From Levilactobacillus acidifarinae DSM 19394 = JCM 15949 (lineage in GTDB: Bacteria > Bacillota > Bacilli > Lactobacillales > Lactobacillaceae): DNA of 64,000 nucleotides. A program made the position numbers and the translations under genes. A model generated the notes under the pieces. The model had not been told where the DNA came from, searched no databases, and worked only from the letters and a program-made list of their open reading frames with translations. Location: the NCBI RefSeq assembly GCF_001434835.1, contig NZ_AZDV01000001.1:1-64000 (forward strand). Reading direction: 5' to 3'. Positions 26,690-35,209 of this stretch are shown one piece after another. The first letter of the stretch is position 1. The number at the start of each line of letters is the position of its first letter.

Positions 26690-28012
26690 ATGAAATCAAG
26701 CTTATCCAAGTCATTATACTTAGGCTTAGCGGCTCTAAGTTTTGGGGCCGTCGCAACGGTGGCTACCACTTCAACCGCTAGTGCCAAATCTTACGCCACC
26801 GCGGGCGCGTACCAATCATTAACCACGGCCGCTACTTCCCGGAACGTTGAATCTACCGGGACCAACGCCTTATACACTAAGCCGGGAACGGTCAAAGGTG
26901 CCAAGGTTGTGGCTTCCAAGGCCAAGATGGCGACTTTTGCCTCTTCCAAGACCTCAGCGAACTACTTCCGTGCTTACGGGGTGAAGACGACTAACCGGGG
27001 TTCCGTTTACTACAAGGTTGTTTCTATGGACGGTAAGTACCGTGGTTACATCTACGGTGGGGCCTCCACTTCAGCCTTCGCCGGTGGGATCAAGTCTGCC
27101 ACGACCACGACGAGTGCCACGATGCCAACGCAAACCAAGAACTACTACCTGAAGAATACGTCCGCAAATACGATCTGGACGGCGCCTAAGTACACGCAGT
27201 ACAAGGCCAGCAAGGTAAGTCTTTACAACTCTGCCAAAACCGACAAGTTTACGATCGACCAGGCCGCAACTAAGACGCGTGAAGGTTCTCTGTACTACCA
27301 CGTCACCGACACTAGTAATTCCGCCATCACCGGCTGGATTTACGCGGGTGGCTTGACCACTACGGCACCTTCCGCAACGGCGACTAGCAGTAACAGCGTG
27401 ACGGTGAAGTACGTGGACGCTAACTACAGTGCCGTTGGTTCAAGCCAAACTTGGGTCACTTCAACTAGTGATACGACCGAAGGGGCCGCTTTAGGGACCA
27501 GTGATTTAACCTCTCTGAACAGCTACATCACGTCTAACGTGCCATCCGGCTACGCGGTGACGGATTCTAGTTTAACTTCCGCTAAATACGGGAGTACGAT
27601 CCAGGTGAAGGTCGCTAAGGCGGCAACGTCTAAGGTCACTTTCAAGTCCGAAGGGTCTTCCACCACGGATACGGCCACAATCACCGCTGCTAGCTTAGCG
27701 GACAAGGCTTTCCCATCCTTGACCACGACGGAACAAGAAGCCTTCACGGGTAACGCCGATGACACCATCGACATCAGTACCGCGTCCGTCTTCACGTCTG
27801 GTAAGTTGAATACCTTAACTGGTGCAACCCAAACCGATTCCGACGGGAACAAGACTTACAAGGTCTACACCTTCGATGCTGCTACGACGAAGACCGCTAA
27901 CAGCGCTACTAAGTACGGTGATGCTGTCACGGCTTACTACACGGTCACTACCAAGACCGGTGATGCGCCAACCACGTCTACGGATACGGGTAACACCAAC
28001 TACGTAGATTAA
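26690..28012 (+). CDS. S-layer (SlpA-like) surface protein precursor
   Basis: The 440-aa exported protein has AAGGAGG before its ATG. Residues 1-32 are a signal peptide ending TSTASA-K. The next ~200 residues (SYATAGAY, NALYTKPGTVKGAKVVASKA, YFRAYGVKTTNRGSVYY, IWTAPKYTQYKASKVSLY, TKTREGSLYYHVT, GWIYAGG) read like the cell-wall-binding repeats of L. brevis SlpA. The C-terminal half is Thr/Ser-rich beta structure that would self-assemble into the lattice, ending TSTDTGNTNYVD. It has no LPXTG anchor, so binding is non-covalent. A single terminator and extended -10 promoter indicate a monocistronic, probably strongly expressed gene. Confidence 0.88.
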   Translation: MKSSLSKSLYLGLAALSFGAVATVATTSTASAKSYATAGAYQSLTTAATSRNVESTGTNALYTKPGTVKGAKVVASKAKMATFASSKTSANYFRAYGVKTTNRGSVYYKVVSMDGKYRGYIYGGASTSAFAGGIKSATTTTSATMPTQTKNYYLKNTSANTIWTAPKYTQYKASKVSLYNSAKTDKFTIDQAATKTREGSLYYHVTDTSNSAITGWIYAGGLTTTAPSATATSSNSVTVKYVDANYSAVGSSQTWVTSTSDTTEGAALGTSDLTSLNSYITSNVPSGYAVTDSSLTSAKYGSTIQVKVAKAATSKVTFKSEGSSTTDTATITAASLADKAFPSLTTTEQEAFTGNADDTIDISTASVFTSGKLNTLTGATQTDSDGNKTYKVYTFDAATTKTANSATKYGDAVTAYYTVTTKTGDAPTTSTDTGNTNYVD

Positions 28013-28033
28013 TCTTCCTCCTCCAAACATGTT

Positions 28034-28078
28034 AAAAAGCTCATTTTCGGCTAGATTGCGGCCGGAAATGGGCTTTTT
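28034..28078 (+). terminator. Intrinsic terminator after the S-layer gene
   Basis: AAAAAGCTCATTTTCGGC pairs with GCCGGAAATGGGCTTTTT, 21 bp after the stop. Confidence 0.85.
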
Positions 28079-28167
28079 CATTGGAAAATAAATTGTAAAT
28101 TGGCGATTACCTCAGTAAAATATGGGCTAATGGATTAGTTGTAAAAGTTACGACAGGAGGGTCTTTC

Positions 28168-28692
28168 ATGTTAGATGTTCATTTTTTAACCACTGCTGAT
28201 GGGCCACAGCTCAGCCAATTTTATCAAGTGGTTTGTGCCCAACAAACCCATGATACCTATAGTCCGGATTGGCATTGGGGTGTCTATCCCAACTCGGTGG
28301 ATCTTGTGAGCATGAGTCATCAGGGTCAGATGATCGGCGGCTTTCAAGACGGACAACTGGTTGCTGCGGGACGCGTGACTCGCGGAGAGCAGGCCGATTA
28401 TCGTAGTGTTCCATGGACTTTTTCCGTAGCGGATGAGGATGTGGCGATTTTACATCTTTTTGCCGTCCATCCCGATTTTCGGGGGCAGGGAATTTCGTCG
28501 GCGATGCTACAGGCGATTTTGCAGACTTTGCGTGATCAGGGTCGCCGGGTCGTTCACCTCGATGTGATGGCGGGAAATGTTCCGGCCGAAAAGCTTTATG
28601 TCAAAAATGGCTTCATCTTCACTCAGGAACGGACCCTGCATTATCAAGATGTGGGAGATACGTTGGCACGACTTTTTGAATGTCGACTCTAA
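28168..28692 (+). CDS. GNAT N-acetyltransferase
   Basis: The 174-aa protein has AGGAGGG 7 nt before the ATG. The central acetyl-CoA motif is HLFAVHPDFRGQGISSAML (~residues 103-121), followed by LDVMAGNVPAEKLYVKNGFI, the usual C-terminal GNAT block. The substrate is unknown. Codon use is less GC-rich than in the housekeeping genes. It ends in a terminator shared with the convergent MarR gene. Confidence 0.87.
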   Translation: MLDVHFLTTADGPQLSQFYQVVCAQQTHDTYSPDWHWGVYPNSVDLVSMSHQGQMIGGFQDGQLVAAGRVTRGEQADYRSVPWTFSVADEDVAILHLFAVHPDFRGQGISSAMLQAILQTLRDQGRRVVHLDVMAGNVPAEKLYVKNGFIFTQERTLHYQDVGDTLARLFECRL

Positions 28693-28731
28693 AAACTCGT
28701 GATTTCTGGAAATGGAAATCACGAGTTTTTT
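28691..28731. terminator. Bidirectional intrinsic terminator
   Basis: AAAAACTCGTGATTTC pairs with GAAATCACGAGTTTTTT between the convergent GNAT and MarR genes; it overlaps both stop regions. Confidence 0.85.
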
Positions 28732-29170
28732 AAAGCTGTTCAGCATTTTCCAACATTTGGGTCATGACCGTAGCTGCGATATCGAGGTCAGCCTGGGTAA
28801 TTCCATGAGTGACTTGTTGTTGGAATTCTCCAGCTAATGGTAATCCATCATTCAACCGTGTCAAACCTGCGGGGGTGAGAGTGAGCAAGCGTTCTCGTTT
28901 GTCGATAGGGCTGGGGGTAACTTTGATGAGTTGCGCAAGCTGTAGTTGAGCAATGATTTTGACTAGGCTGGGGCCCTTAATTCCCAGTAATTCTGCCAAG
29001 GCTTTTTGATTGATTTGCTCATGTTTATCAATATAATAAATTGCTGTCCAAGTACTCTTGGTCAGGCCAAAAGGTTGCAGAGCCAAATTGAATTTTTTAG
29101 CAAACAGTTTACTGCTCCTGGCAGTCATGCACAGTAAACAGCTATCTAGGTCGAATTGGGTTGTTGTCAT
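28730..29170 (-). CDS. MarR/OhrR-family transcriptional regulator
   Basis: The 146-aa winged-helix regulator has Cys residues near the N-terminus (DSCLLCMTARSSKLFAKKFN), as in OhrR peroxide sensors. The DNA-binding part is INQKALAELLGIKGPSLVKI followed by the wing SPIDKRERLLTLTPAG. It is divergent from two OsmC/Ohr-type genes, the classic OhrR-ohr layout, and a perfect 14-bp palindrome lies between the genes. The likely role is repression of the osmC pair, relieved by organic peroxide oxidation of Cys. Confidence 0.87.
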   Translation of the reverse strand: MTTTQFDLDSCLLCMTARSSKLFAKKFNLALQPFGLTKSTWTAIYYIDKHEQINQKALAELLGIKGPSLVKIIAQLQLAQLIKVTPSPIDKRERLLTLTPAGLTRLNDGLPLAGEFQQQVTHGITQADLDIAATVMTQMLENAEQL

Positions 29171-29226
29171 ATTTAGTCACCTACTTATTAATGCCTCGAT
29201 TATAGCATTTTTAAGACGTAAATGGA

Positions 29227-29268
29227 TAGTTAGCTAACTATTGACTTTGAACGGTTTGCCCGTATAAT
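29227..29268 (+). promoter_or_regulatory. osmC promoter with adjacent palindromic operator
   Basis: The palindrome TAGTTAGCTAACTA (29227-29240) abuts TTGACT (29241-29246), which is 16 bp from TATAAT (29263-29268). A second small palindrome TAAGCGCTTA lies at 29277-29286, near the transcript start. The 14-bp palindrome between divergent marR and osmC is the likely MarR operator. Confidence 0.75.
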
Positions 29269-29312
29269 GAAGATGTAAGCGCTTATAAAATTCGGTTAAG
29301 GAGTGATTTTCG

Positions 29313-29750
29313 ATGAAGAGAACTTATGCCTCGGCCAGAAAAACAAATACGAGTTTGCAGGTGGATACTCACTCGCGAGGAATTCACCATACCTTTGATG
29401 AGCCAGCCAATTTGGGTGGCTCCAATGCAGGGATGAACCCGGTTGAGCTGGAACTTTGCTCGCTGGGTGCTTCTCTCCAAGAGACCGCTGCTCGGTTAGC
29501 TCCAGCACACCATTTTACTTATCGTCAAATGACCGTGAATCTCGAAGGGGATTTAGATGCGGCCGGTTTCATGGGTGATCCCGAAATTCGAAACGGTTTT
29601 CAAGCAATTCGGTTTGGCGTCGTCTTCGATACCGACGCTACTCCAGAAGCCTGTAGGCATTTCATGGACGCTGTGGAAGCCGCGTGCCCGTTGGTAGACA
29701 TGTTAAAGCTGGGAATTGATGTCGAATTGAACCAAGTTGAAATCGTCTAA
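29313..29750 (+). CDS. OsmC-family protein, first copy (lacks the usual first Cys)
   Basis: The 145-aa protein is in the OsmC/Ohr fold, whose members reduce organic hydroperoxides with two Cys residues. The second Cys is present in AACPLVDML (~residue 130). At the first site the family has LGxC, but here the sequence is LCSLGASLQETA, with Ser in place and a Cys five residues earlier. Peroxidatic function may be lost, shifted or altered. The ATG follows AAGGAG by 9 nt. It is 14 bp upstream of a second, canonical OsmC gene. Confidence 0.82.
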   Translation: MKRTYASARKTNTSLQVDTHSRGIHHTFDEPANLGGSNAGMNPVELELCSLGASLQETAARLAPAHHFTYRQMTVNLEGDLDAAGFMGDPEIRNGFQAIRFGVVFDTDATPEACRHFMDAVEAACPLVDMLKLGIDVELNQVEIV

Positions 29751-29764
29751 AGGAGGAGCTGACC

Positions 29765-30199
29765 ATGACCTTAGAAACTTTTAAAGCAACCGTTACCAGT
29801 ACTGCAACGCCAAATCTGTACCAAGCTTCTGTTCGCGACTTTATGCTCAGCTTTTCACCAAACTCCACTACAGCGATTTCGCCGCTTGAAGGGATTTTGG
29901 CTTCATTGGGGGCTTGTGAGTCCATTGTGATGGCTTCCTTTCATGAACGAGAAAAATTTAGTTATCGTAGCGTGTACTTTACCTTGGAAGGCCAAGAGGA
30001 GGATACTGACCGACCTGGGTTGAACCGAATCTTAGTATCGGTCCATTACGATACCGACGAGACGCGGCAGGCCAGTCATGACTTCATGGAGTTCGCTGAG
30101 GGGACCTGTCCGGTAATGGACAACCTGACCAATGCCGTGCCAATTACCCGCATGGAAGTAACCACAGAGACATCCAACCAAGAAACCATTAAAAGCTAG
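29765..30199 (+). CDS. OsmC/Ohr-family peroxiredoxin, second copy
   Basis: The 144-aa protein has both catalytic cysteines: SLGACESIV (~residue 52) and EGTCPVMDNL (~residue 118), plus SPLEGILASLG. It would reduce organic hydroperoxides, probably with dihydrolipoyl or low-molecular thiols. It starts 14 bp after the first copy behind AAAGGAGG, so both come from the promoter at 29241-29268 under the divergent MarR regulator. Confidence 0.87.
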   Translation: MTLETFKATVTSTATPNLYQASVRDFMLSFSPNSTTAISPLEGILASLGACESIVMASFHEREKFSYRSVYFTLEGQEEDTDRPGLNRILVSVHYDTDETRQASHDFMEFAEGTCPVMDNLTNAVPITRMEVTTETSNQETIKS

Positions 30200-30209
30200 A
30201 AAATGTGTT

Positions 30210-30247
30210 AAAAATGCCGTTTGGTCGTCTTGATCAGCGGCATTTTT
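30210..30247 (+). terminator. Intrinsic terminator after the osmC pair
   Basis: AAAAATGCCG pairs with CGGCATTTTT around an 18-nt loop, 10 bp after the stop. Confidence 0.7.
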
Positions 30248-30339
30248 GATGGGATCAGCTTGGAGGGGGGAGCTTGACTAGAGACTAAAGTCATAACTAA
30301 GTTTATAGGAGGTGTAAGTTGTGATGGAAAGCTGAGTTA

Positions 30340-30418
30340 TGTAGAATTAAAAATGTAAGTTAATGAAAAACGGGTGTTTTAGAATCTATGGACGCTGCTA
30401 CAACGGGATTTGTTTAGT
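30340..30418 (+). promoter_or_regulatory. CRISPR leader
   Basis: This AT-rich stretch directly before the first repeat contains TAGAATTAAAAATGTAAG, TGAAAAACG, GTTTTAGAAT and GGGATTTGTTTAGT. The same words occur in the relic at 26031-26102. The terminal repeat at the other end is mutated, which also places the leader here, with transcription to the right. Confidence 0.75.
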
Positions 30419-32095
30419 GTATTCCCCACACGTGTGGGGGTGATTCCACGGTGAGAAGCTTTCATTTGGTAATCTGCTGGTATTCCCCACACGTGTGGGG
30501 GTGATTCCCATCTCCTCAATGTTTCTATTATACCACAATAGTATTCCCCACACGTGTGGGGGTGATTCCTGTTCGCCGTGACAGTTGCCCCCTAGGCTTT
30601 TGTATTCCCCACACGTGTGGGGGTGATTCTGACTTCCCAATTGCGCGGGTTCTCCTCGTCGTGTATTCCCCACACGTGTGGGGGTGATTCCTTGCACCGA
30701 CTGAGCTTGCGGCTGATTTTATAGTATTCCCCACACGTGTGGGGGTGATTCCTATGAACGAGTTGCCAAGGCATTCAAGGCACTGTATTCCCCACACGTG
30801 TGGGGGTGATTCCGACATTGGCCCGTTAATTCAGCGCCTTAACCGGTATTCCCCACACGTGTGGGGGTGATTCTCAGGCGTATTCTATTAGTATCGAGAC
30901 AAGTAACTATTCCCCACACGTGTGGGGGTGATTCCGTCAACGGCAACTATCTAAACGCCCTCACGATGTATTCCCCACACGTGTGGGGGTGATTCCTATG
31001 GGCGGCTGGCGAAGGCCTGGTCTACGAGGTATTCCCCACACGTGTGGGGGTGATTCCAATCCTAAAATGATTACCACTACGAATAATCTGTATTCCCCAC
31101 ACGTGTGGGGGTGATTCTTGTGGTCGGCACGGCTATATCTATAGTTTAATGTATTCCCCACACGTGTGGGGGTGATTCCAAAGATGTCGCCGGGTACATT
31201 GTGGCTACAGCGTATTCCCCACACGTGTGGGGGTGATTCTCAAGGAATTAACCGAGCTTAACTTTGAGGGGTGTATTCCCCACACGTGTGGGGGTGATTC
31301 TAAGTTTGAAAACGTTTGGAACTTTTCCAAAAAGTATTCCCCACACGTGTGGGGGTGATTCCAGGTTATGGATAATTTTACCCCGGACGAGTTTGTATTC
31401 CCCACACGTGTGGGGGTGATTCTGGTAATAAACTGTGGCAAACAGAGGGTGGTGAGTATTCCCCACACGTGTGGGGGTGATTCTACGGCCCTTAGAAGCG
31501 AACTGAGCTGGATTAGGTATTCCCCACACGTGTGGGGGTGATTCCTTCAAAAATATCAGCTAATTTGGAAAGTTCATGTATTCCCCACACGTGTGGGGGT
31601 GATTCCTGGGTTATCCACTGTGGCTCTTTAGACGTTCAGTATTCCCCACACGTGTGGGGGTGATTCTACACGCATGGACAGAATGGTCGCTAAGGGTAAG
31701 TATTCCCCACACGTGTGGGGGTGATTCCATGTAAGACGATGTACAAGCGATGTGGACCGAGTATTCCCCACACGTGTGGGGGTGATTCCTGGGCGGGGTT
31801 ATCAGCTAATCGTGTTAATGCGTATTCCCCACACGTGTGGGGGTGATTCTCATCGGGAACTAGTGCAAGCTCCCCGGACGGAAGTATTCCCCACACGTGT
31901 GGGGGTGATTCTGTTAACATCGTTTGAATCGGTTATTTGCATGTGTATTCCCCACACGTGTGGGGGTGATTCTCAACATTGATTAACGCGTCAAACCATT
32001 TCATGGTATTCCCCACACGTGTGGGGGTGATTCCATGTTCGGTGTCCTTTGCAGTTTCACCGGAAAGTATTCCCCACACGTGTGGGGATGATTCT
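30419..32095 (+). CRISPR. CRISPR array, type I-E-like, 28 repeats and 27 spacers
   Basis: Repeats are 29 nt around the palindromic core CCCCACACGTGTGGGG. Starts run from 30419 in 61-bp steps (30480, 30541 ... 32067), giving 32-nt spacers; one spacer (after the repeat at 31822) is 33 nt. All spacers differ by eye. Repeat 9 (30907) starts with C instead of G, and repeat 28 (32067) has a G-to-A change, so the 3' end is the old end. The last base is C in 16 repeats and T in 12, otherwise the repeats are identical. Length and sequence fit subtype I-E arrays of lactobacilli. No cas gene is present in the window. The reading frames seen inside it are repeat artefacts. Confidence 0.97.
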
Positions 32096-32127
32096 TTTTT
32101 CTACATCGAATCGATTGCTCTGCCGGC

Positions 32128-32142
32128 GTGTTCCCCGTATGT
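32128..32142 (+). repeat. Decayed half-repeat beyond the array end
   Basis: GTGTTCCCCGTATGT lies exactly 61 bp after the last recognised repeat. It matches the first half of the repeat at 11 of 15 positions, and all four differences are transitions. It is probably a 29th repeat whose second half is gone. Confidence 0.5.
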
Positions 32143-32158
32143 AAAAATGGTCCATTTT

Positions 32159-32205
32159 AGAGGTTCTGGCACCACTGTTAAAGGTGGTGCCAGAATCTCT
32201 TTTTG
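32159..32205 (+). terminator. Strong terminator after the CRISPR array
   Basis: AGAGGTTCTGGCACCAC pairs with GTGGTGCCAGAATCTCT (16 of 17) and is followed by a T run. It would end the pre-crRNA. The interval from here to the deoC promoter (32206-32439) shows nothing else convincing. Confidence 0.85.
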
Positions 32206-32439
32206 GTTTGATCAAAACGTAGAAACGTTACGGATGGTTAATCAAAAGCAACCGCAATAAAAAAACTTTTTAAAAAATAAACTAACCCCAATCACTTTTT
32301 TACCTGGCAATTGGTGCTGCAAATTTCCCGTTAAGAATCCCGCACCATCAACGCTTATCGTGTGCAGGTAAACCGATAAACGTATGTAAAGAAGCTGTGA
32401 ATTTATCCACAATTAGGTTCTGATTTGAACAGAATTTCA

Positions 32440-32477
32440 AGAAAGCGCTTTACAAACGTGCAAAAATTAGGTATATT
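32440..32477 (+). promoter_or_regulatory. deo operon promoter with overlapping cre site
   Basis: TTTACA (32449-32454) and TATATT (32472-32477) are 17 bp apart. The cre-like palindrome AGAAAGCGCTTTAC (32440-32453) covers the -35 box, so CcpA would repress nucleoside catabolism when preferred sugars are present. Confidence 0.7.
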
Positions 32478-32508
32478 ATTGGTGACAAATGAAAGGGGTT
32501 TCATACTA

Positions 32509-33198
32509 ATGACATTAACCACTGAACAACTCGCAAAATACATTGACCACACTAACTTGAAGGCAGACGCTACCGAAGCTTCCATTCGCCAAACCTGCGA
32601 AGAAGCCAAGCAATTTAACACCGCTTCCGTTTGTGTCAACTCTTACTGGATTCCGTTCGTTGCTGAGCAATTAAAAGACAGCACGGTGAACCCAATTGCC
32701 GTTGTCGGTTTCCCACTAGGGGCCATGGCTACGGAAAGTGAAATCTTCGAAGCCACCACGGCTATCGACCAAGGGGCCGAAGAAATCGACATGGTTTTGA
32801 ACGTTGGCGAAATGAAGTCGGGTAACTTCGAGGTCGTTGAAGAAGATATCGAAGGCTTGGCTAACGCCGTTCACGCCAAGGGTAAATTGCTCAAGGTTAT
32901 CTTGGAAACTTGCCTCCTGACTAAGGACGAAATCGTGAAGGCTTGCCAATTAAGTGAAAAGGCTGGCGCCGACTTTGTCAAGACGTCCACTGGGTTCTCT
33001 ACGGCCGGTGCGAAGTTAGACGACGTGAAGTTGATGCGCGAAACGGTCGGTGACCGCTTAGGCGTTAAGGCTTCCGGTGGGATTCACAGCAAGGAAGAAG
33101 CTTTAGCCATGATCGATGCCGGCGCTAGTCGCTTAGGGGTTAGTGCAACGGTTGCAATCTTAACTGGTAAGCCAGCTGCTAAAAAAGCCGGTTACTAA
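32509..33198 (+). CDS. deoC: Deoxyribose-phosphate aldolase
   Basis: This 229-aa TIM-barrel class I aldolase splits 2-deoxyribose-5-phosphate to glyceraldehyde-3-phosphate and acetaldehyde. ATG 32509 follows GAAAGGGG; an upstream frame extension lacks a site. The motifs [38 protein letters not shown] and the Schiff-base lysine region LGVKASGGI are intact. It is first in deoC-deoB-deoD-deoR-pdp, which turns deoxynucleosides into glycolytic intermediates. Confidence 0.97.
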   Translation: MTLTTEQLAKYIDHTNLKADATEASIRQTCEEAKQFNTASVCVNSYWIPFVAEQLKDSTVNPIAVVGFPLGAMATESEIFEATTAIDQGAEEIDMVLNVGEMKSGNFEVVEEDIEGLANAVHAKGKLLKVILETCLLTKDEIVKACQLSEKAGADFVKTSTGFSTAGAKLDDVKLMRETVGDRLGVKASGGIHSKEEALAMIDAGASRLGVSATVAILTGKPAAKKAGY

Positions 33199-33230
33199 AA
33201 CATAATTTTCAGAAAGCGGGGCAATCAAGG

Positions 33231-34418
33231 ATGAAATTTAAACGAATTTTTGGATTAGTCATGGACTCTGTTGGAACGGGCGCTGCGCCTGACTCCATTA
33301 AGTACGGTGATGAAGGGGCCGACACCATCGGCCACGTCGGCGAACACTTTGCGGGTAAGCTGGCATTGCCTAACTTAGCAAAGATGGGGATTTCTAACCT
33401 GCGCGATACGCCAATCGAAGGTGTTCCCGTGGCGGATGACCCCCACGCTTACTACGGCAAGATGCAAGAAATCTCTGCCGGTAAGGATTCCATGGACGGT
33501 CACTGGGAAATGATGGGCCTGCCCGTTCGTAAGGCGCTCAGCACGTTCCCGAACGGCTTCCCAGCCGACATCATTGATAAGTTGGAAAAGTTCTCCGGCC
33601 GCAAGGTGATTGGAAACCGGCCAGAATCCGGGACCAAGATCATCGCCGAACTCGGGGAACAACAGATGAAGACCGGGGACCTGATCGTTTACACGTCCGG
33701 AGATTCCGTTCTCCAGATTGCCGCGCACGAAGAGGTCATTCCGCTGGACGAACTTTACAAGATTTGTGAATACGCCCGCTCATTAGTGAATGGCCCCGAA
33801 TACTTAGTGGGTCGGATTATCGCCCGGCCTTACGTGGGCCCCGATGCCCAACACTTTACCCGGACGGCTAACCGGCGCGACTTCACGTTGGAACCAACCG
33901 ACAAAACCGACATGGATCGGTTGCAAGCCGCTGGCGTTCACGTCGTTGGTGTCGGTAAGATCAATGATATCTTCTCCGGCCACGGAATTGACGAAGGCTA
34001 CCATAACGAAAGCAACATGGACGGGATGGACCACGTCGACCACGTGATGCAAGAAGACTTCACCGGTTTTTGCTTCATTAACTTGGTGGACTTCGATGCG
34101 ATGTACGGTCACCGGCGGAACCCAGAAGGCTTTGGGAACGCGTTGATGGACTTCGATAAGCGTTTAGGCACCGTGATGGCCAACATGCACGACGATGATT
34201 TATTGATGATCACCGCCGATCACGGGAACGACCCAACTTACCGGGGAACCGACCACACCCGTGAATTCGTGCCGTTAGTGGTTTACTCACCAGGCTTCAA
34301 GCAGGGTGGCAGCCTCGGCATTCGGTCCCCATTCTCCGACTTTGGGGCCACGGTCTTGGATAACTTTGGTGTTAAGGGTAACAATGAAGGACACAGTTTC
34401 TTAGCGGATTTAAAGTAG
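33231..34418 (+). CDS. deoB: Phosphopentomutase
   Basis: The 395-aa alkaline-phosphatase-fold enzyme moves phosphate between C1 and C5 of ribose or deoxyribose. The metal site is formed by [12 protein letters not shown] at the N-terminus, the catalytic threonine region [14 protein letters not shown], and [19 protein letters not shown] near residue 325. It links the nucleoside phosphorylases (deoD, pdp) to the aldolase deoC. Its ATG is 32 bp after deoC and deoD follows 25 bp later. Confidence 0.97.
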   Translation: MKFKRIFGLVMDSVGTGAAPDSIKYGDEGADTIGHVGEHFAGKLALPNLAKMGISNLRDTPIEGVPVADDPHAYYGKMQEISAGKDSMDGHWEMMGLPVRKALSTFPNGFPADIIDKLEKFSGRKVIGNRPESGTKIIAELGEQQMKTGDLIVYTSGDSVLQIAAHEEVIPLDELYKICEYARSLVNGPEYLVGRIIARPYVGPDAQHFTRTANRRDFTLEPTDKTDMDRLQAAGVHVVGVGKINDIFSGHGIDEGYHNESNMDGMDHVDHVMQEDFTGFCFINLVDFDAMYGHRRNPEGFGNALMDFDKRLGTVMANMHDDDLLMITADHGNDPTYRGTDHTREFVPLVVYSPGFKQGGSLGIRSPFSDFGATVLDNFGVKGNNEGHSFLADLK

Positions 34419-34443
34419 GTCAACACTAAGGAGGAAACGAATC

Positions 34444-35148
34444 ATGAGTAATCATTTGGAAGCGAAACAGGGCGACATTGCGGACACGGTCTTAATGCCA
34501 GGTGACCCGTTACGGGCCAAGTATATTGCGGAAACGTACTTAGACAATCCCGTTTGCTATAACAAAGTCCGGAACGCCTTCGGGTACACCGGGACCTACA
34601 AGGGTCACCGGATCTCCGTTCAAGGCACCGGGATGGGGATTCCTTCAATCTCCATTTACGCTCACGAATTGGTCACCGAATACGGTGCCAAGAAACTCTT
34701 CCGGGTGGGGACGTCCGGTGGGATGAGCCCCGACGTTCACGTCCGTGACGTGGTCTTAGCCCAAGCAGCCACGACCGATTCTTCCATTATCCACAACATC
34801 TTTGGTGGCGGCATCTACTACGCGCCAATCAGTGACTTCGGTCTGTTGGATAACGCCTACCACGCCGCTAAGGAATTGAACATTCCGGTCAAAGTTGGGA
34901 ACGTCTTAGCCGAAGACCGGTTCTACAACGATGAAATGGACCGCAAAAAGTTGGTCGACTACGGTGTCATCGCGACCGAAATGGAATCCGCTGCGCTCTT
35001 CTTGATTGCCGCGAAGTACCACGTTAAGGCGATGTCCGTTCTAACCATTAGTAACCACCTGATTACCGGCGAATCGACGACGCCCGAAGAACGGGAAAAG
35101 TCTTTCGATGACATGATTAAAGTCGCCTTAGAAGCTGCCATTCGCTAG
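34444..35148 (+). CDS. deoD: Purine-nucleoside phosphorylase, DeoD type
   Basis: The 234-aa hexameric phosphorylase cleaves purine (deoxy)nucleosides with phosphate. The motifs [20 protein letters not shown] (phosphate and ribose site), [35 protein letters not shown] and [13 protein letters not shown] are intact, as is the SNHLITGE active-site loop. AAGGAGG lies 8 nt before the ATG. The product sugar phosphate feeds deoB. Confidence 0.97.
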   Translation: MSNHLEAKQGDIADTVLMPGDPLRAKYIAETYLDNPVCYNKVRNAFGYTGTYKGHRISVQGTGMGIPSISIYAHELVTEYGAKKLFRVGTSGGMSPDVHVRDVVLAQAATTDSSIIHNIFGGGIYYAPISDFGLLDNAYHAAKELNIPVKVGNVLAEDRFYNDEMDRKKLVDYGVIATEMESAALFLIAAKYHVKAMSVLTISNHLITGESTTPEEREKSFDDMIKVALEAAIR

Positions 35149-35209
35149 ATCTATCGGTTAACCGTCATCCAGCGAGATGACCACCCTGAATCACGAAGGA
35201 GGCAATACC

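Noticed and set aside
30398-31982. Open reading frames on both strands within the CRISPR array (repeated PTRVGNT or PHTCGEY words)
   Set aside because: They are translations of the 61-bp repeat-spacer unit and end with it; no start sites or family matches.
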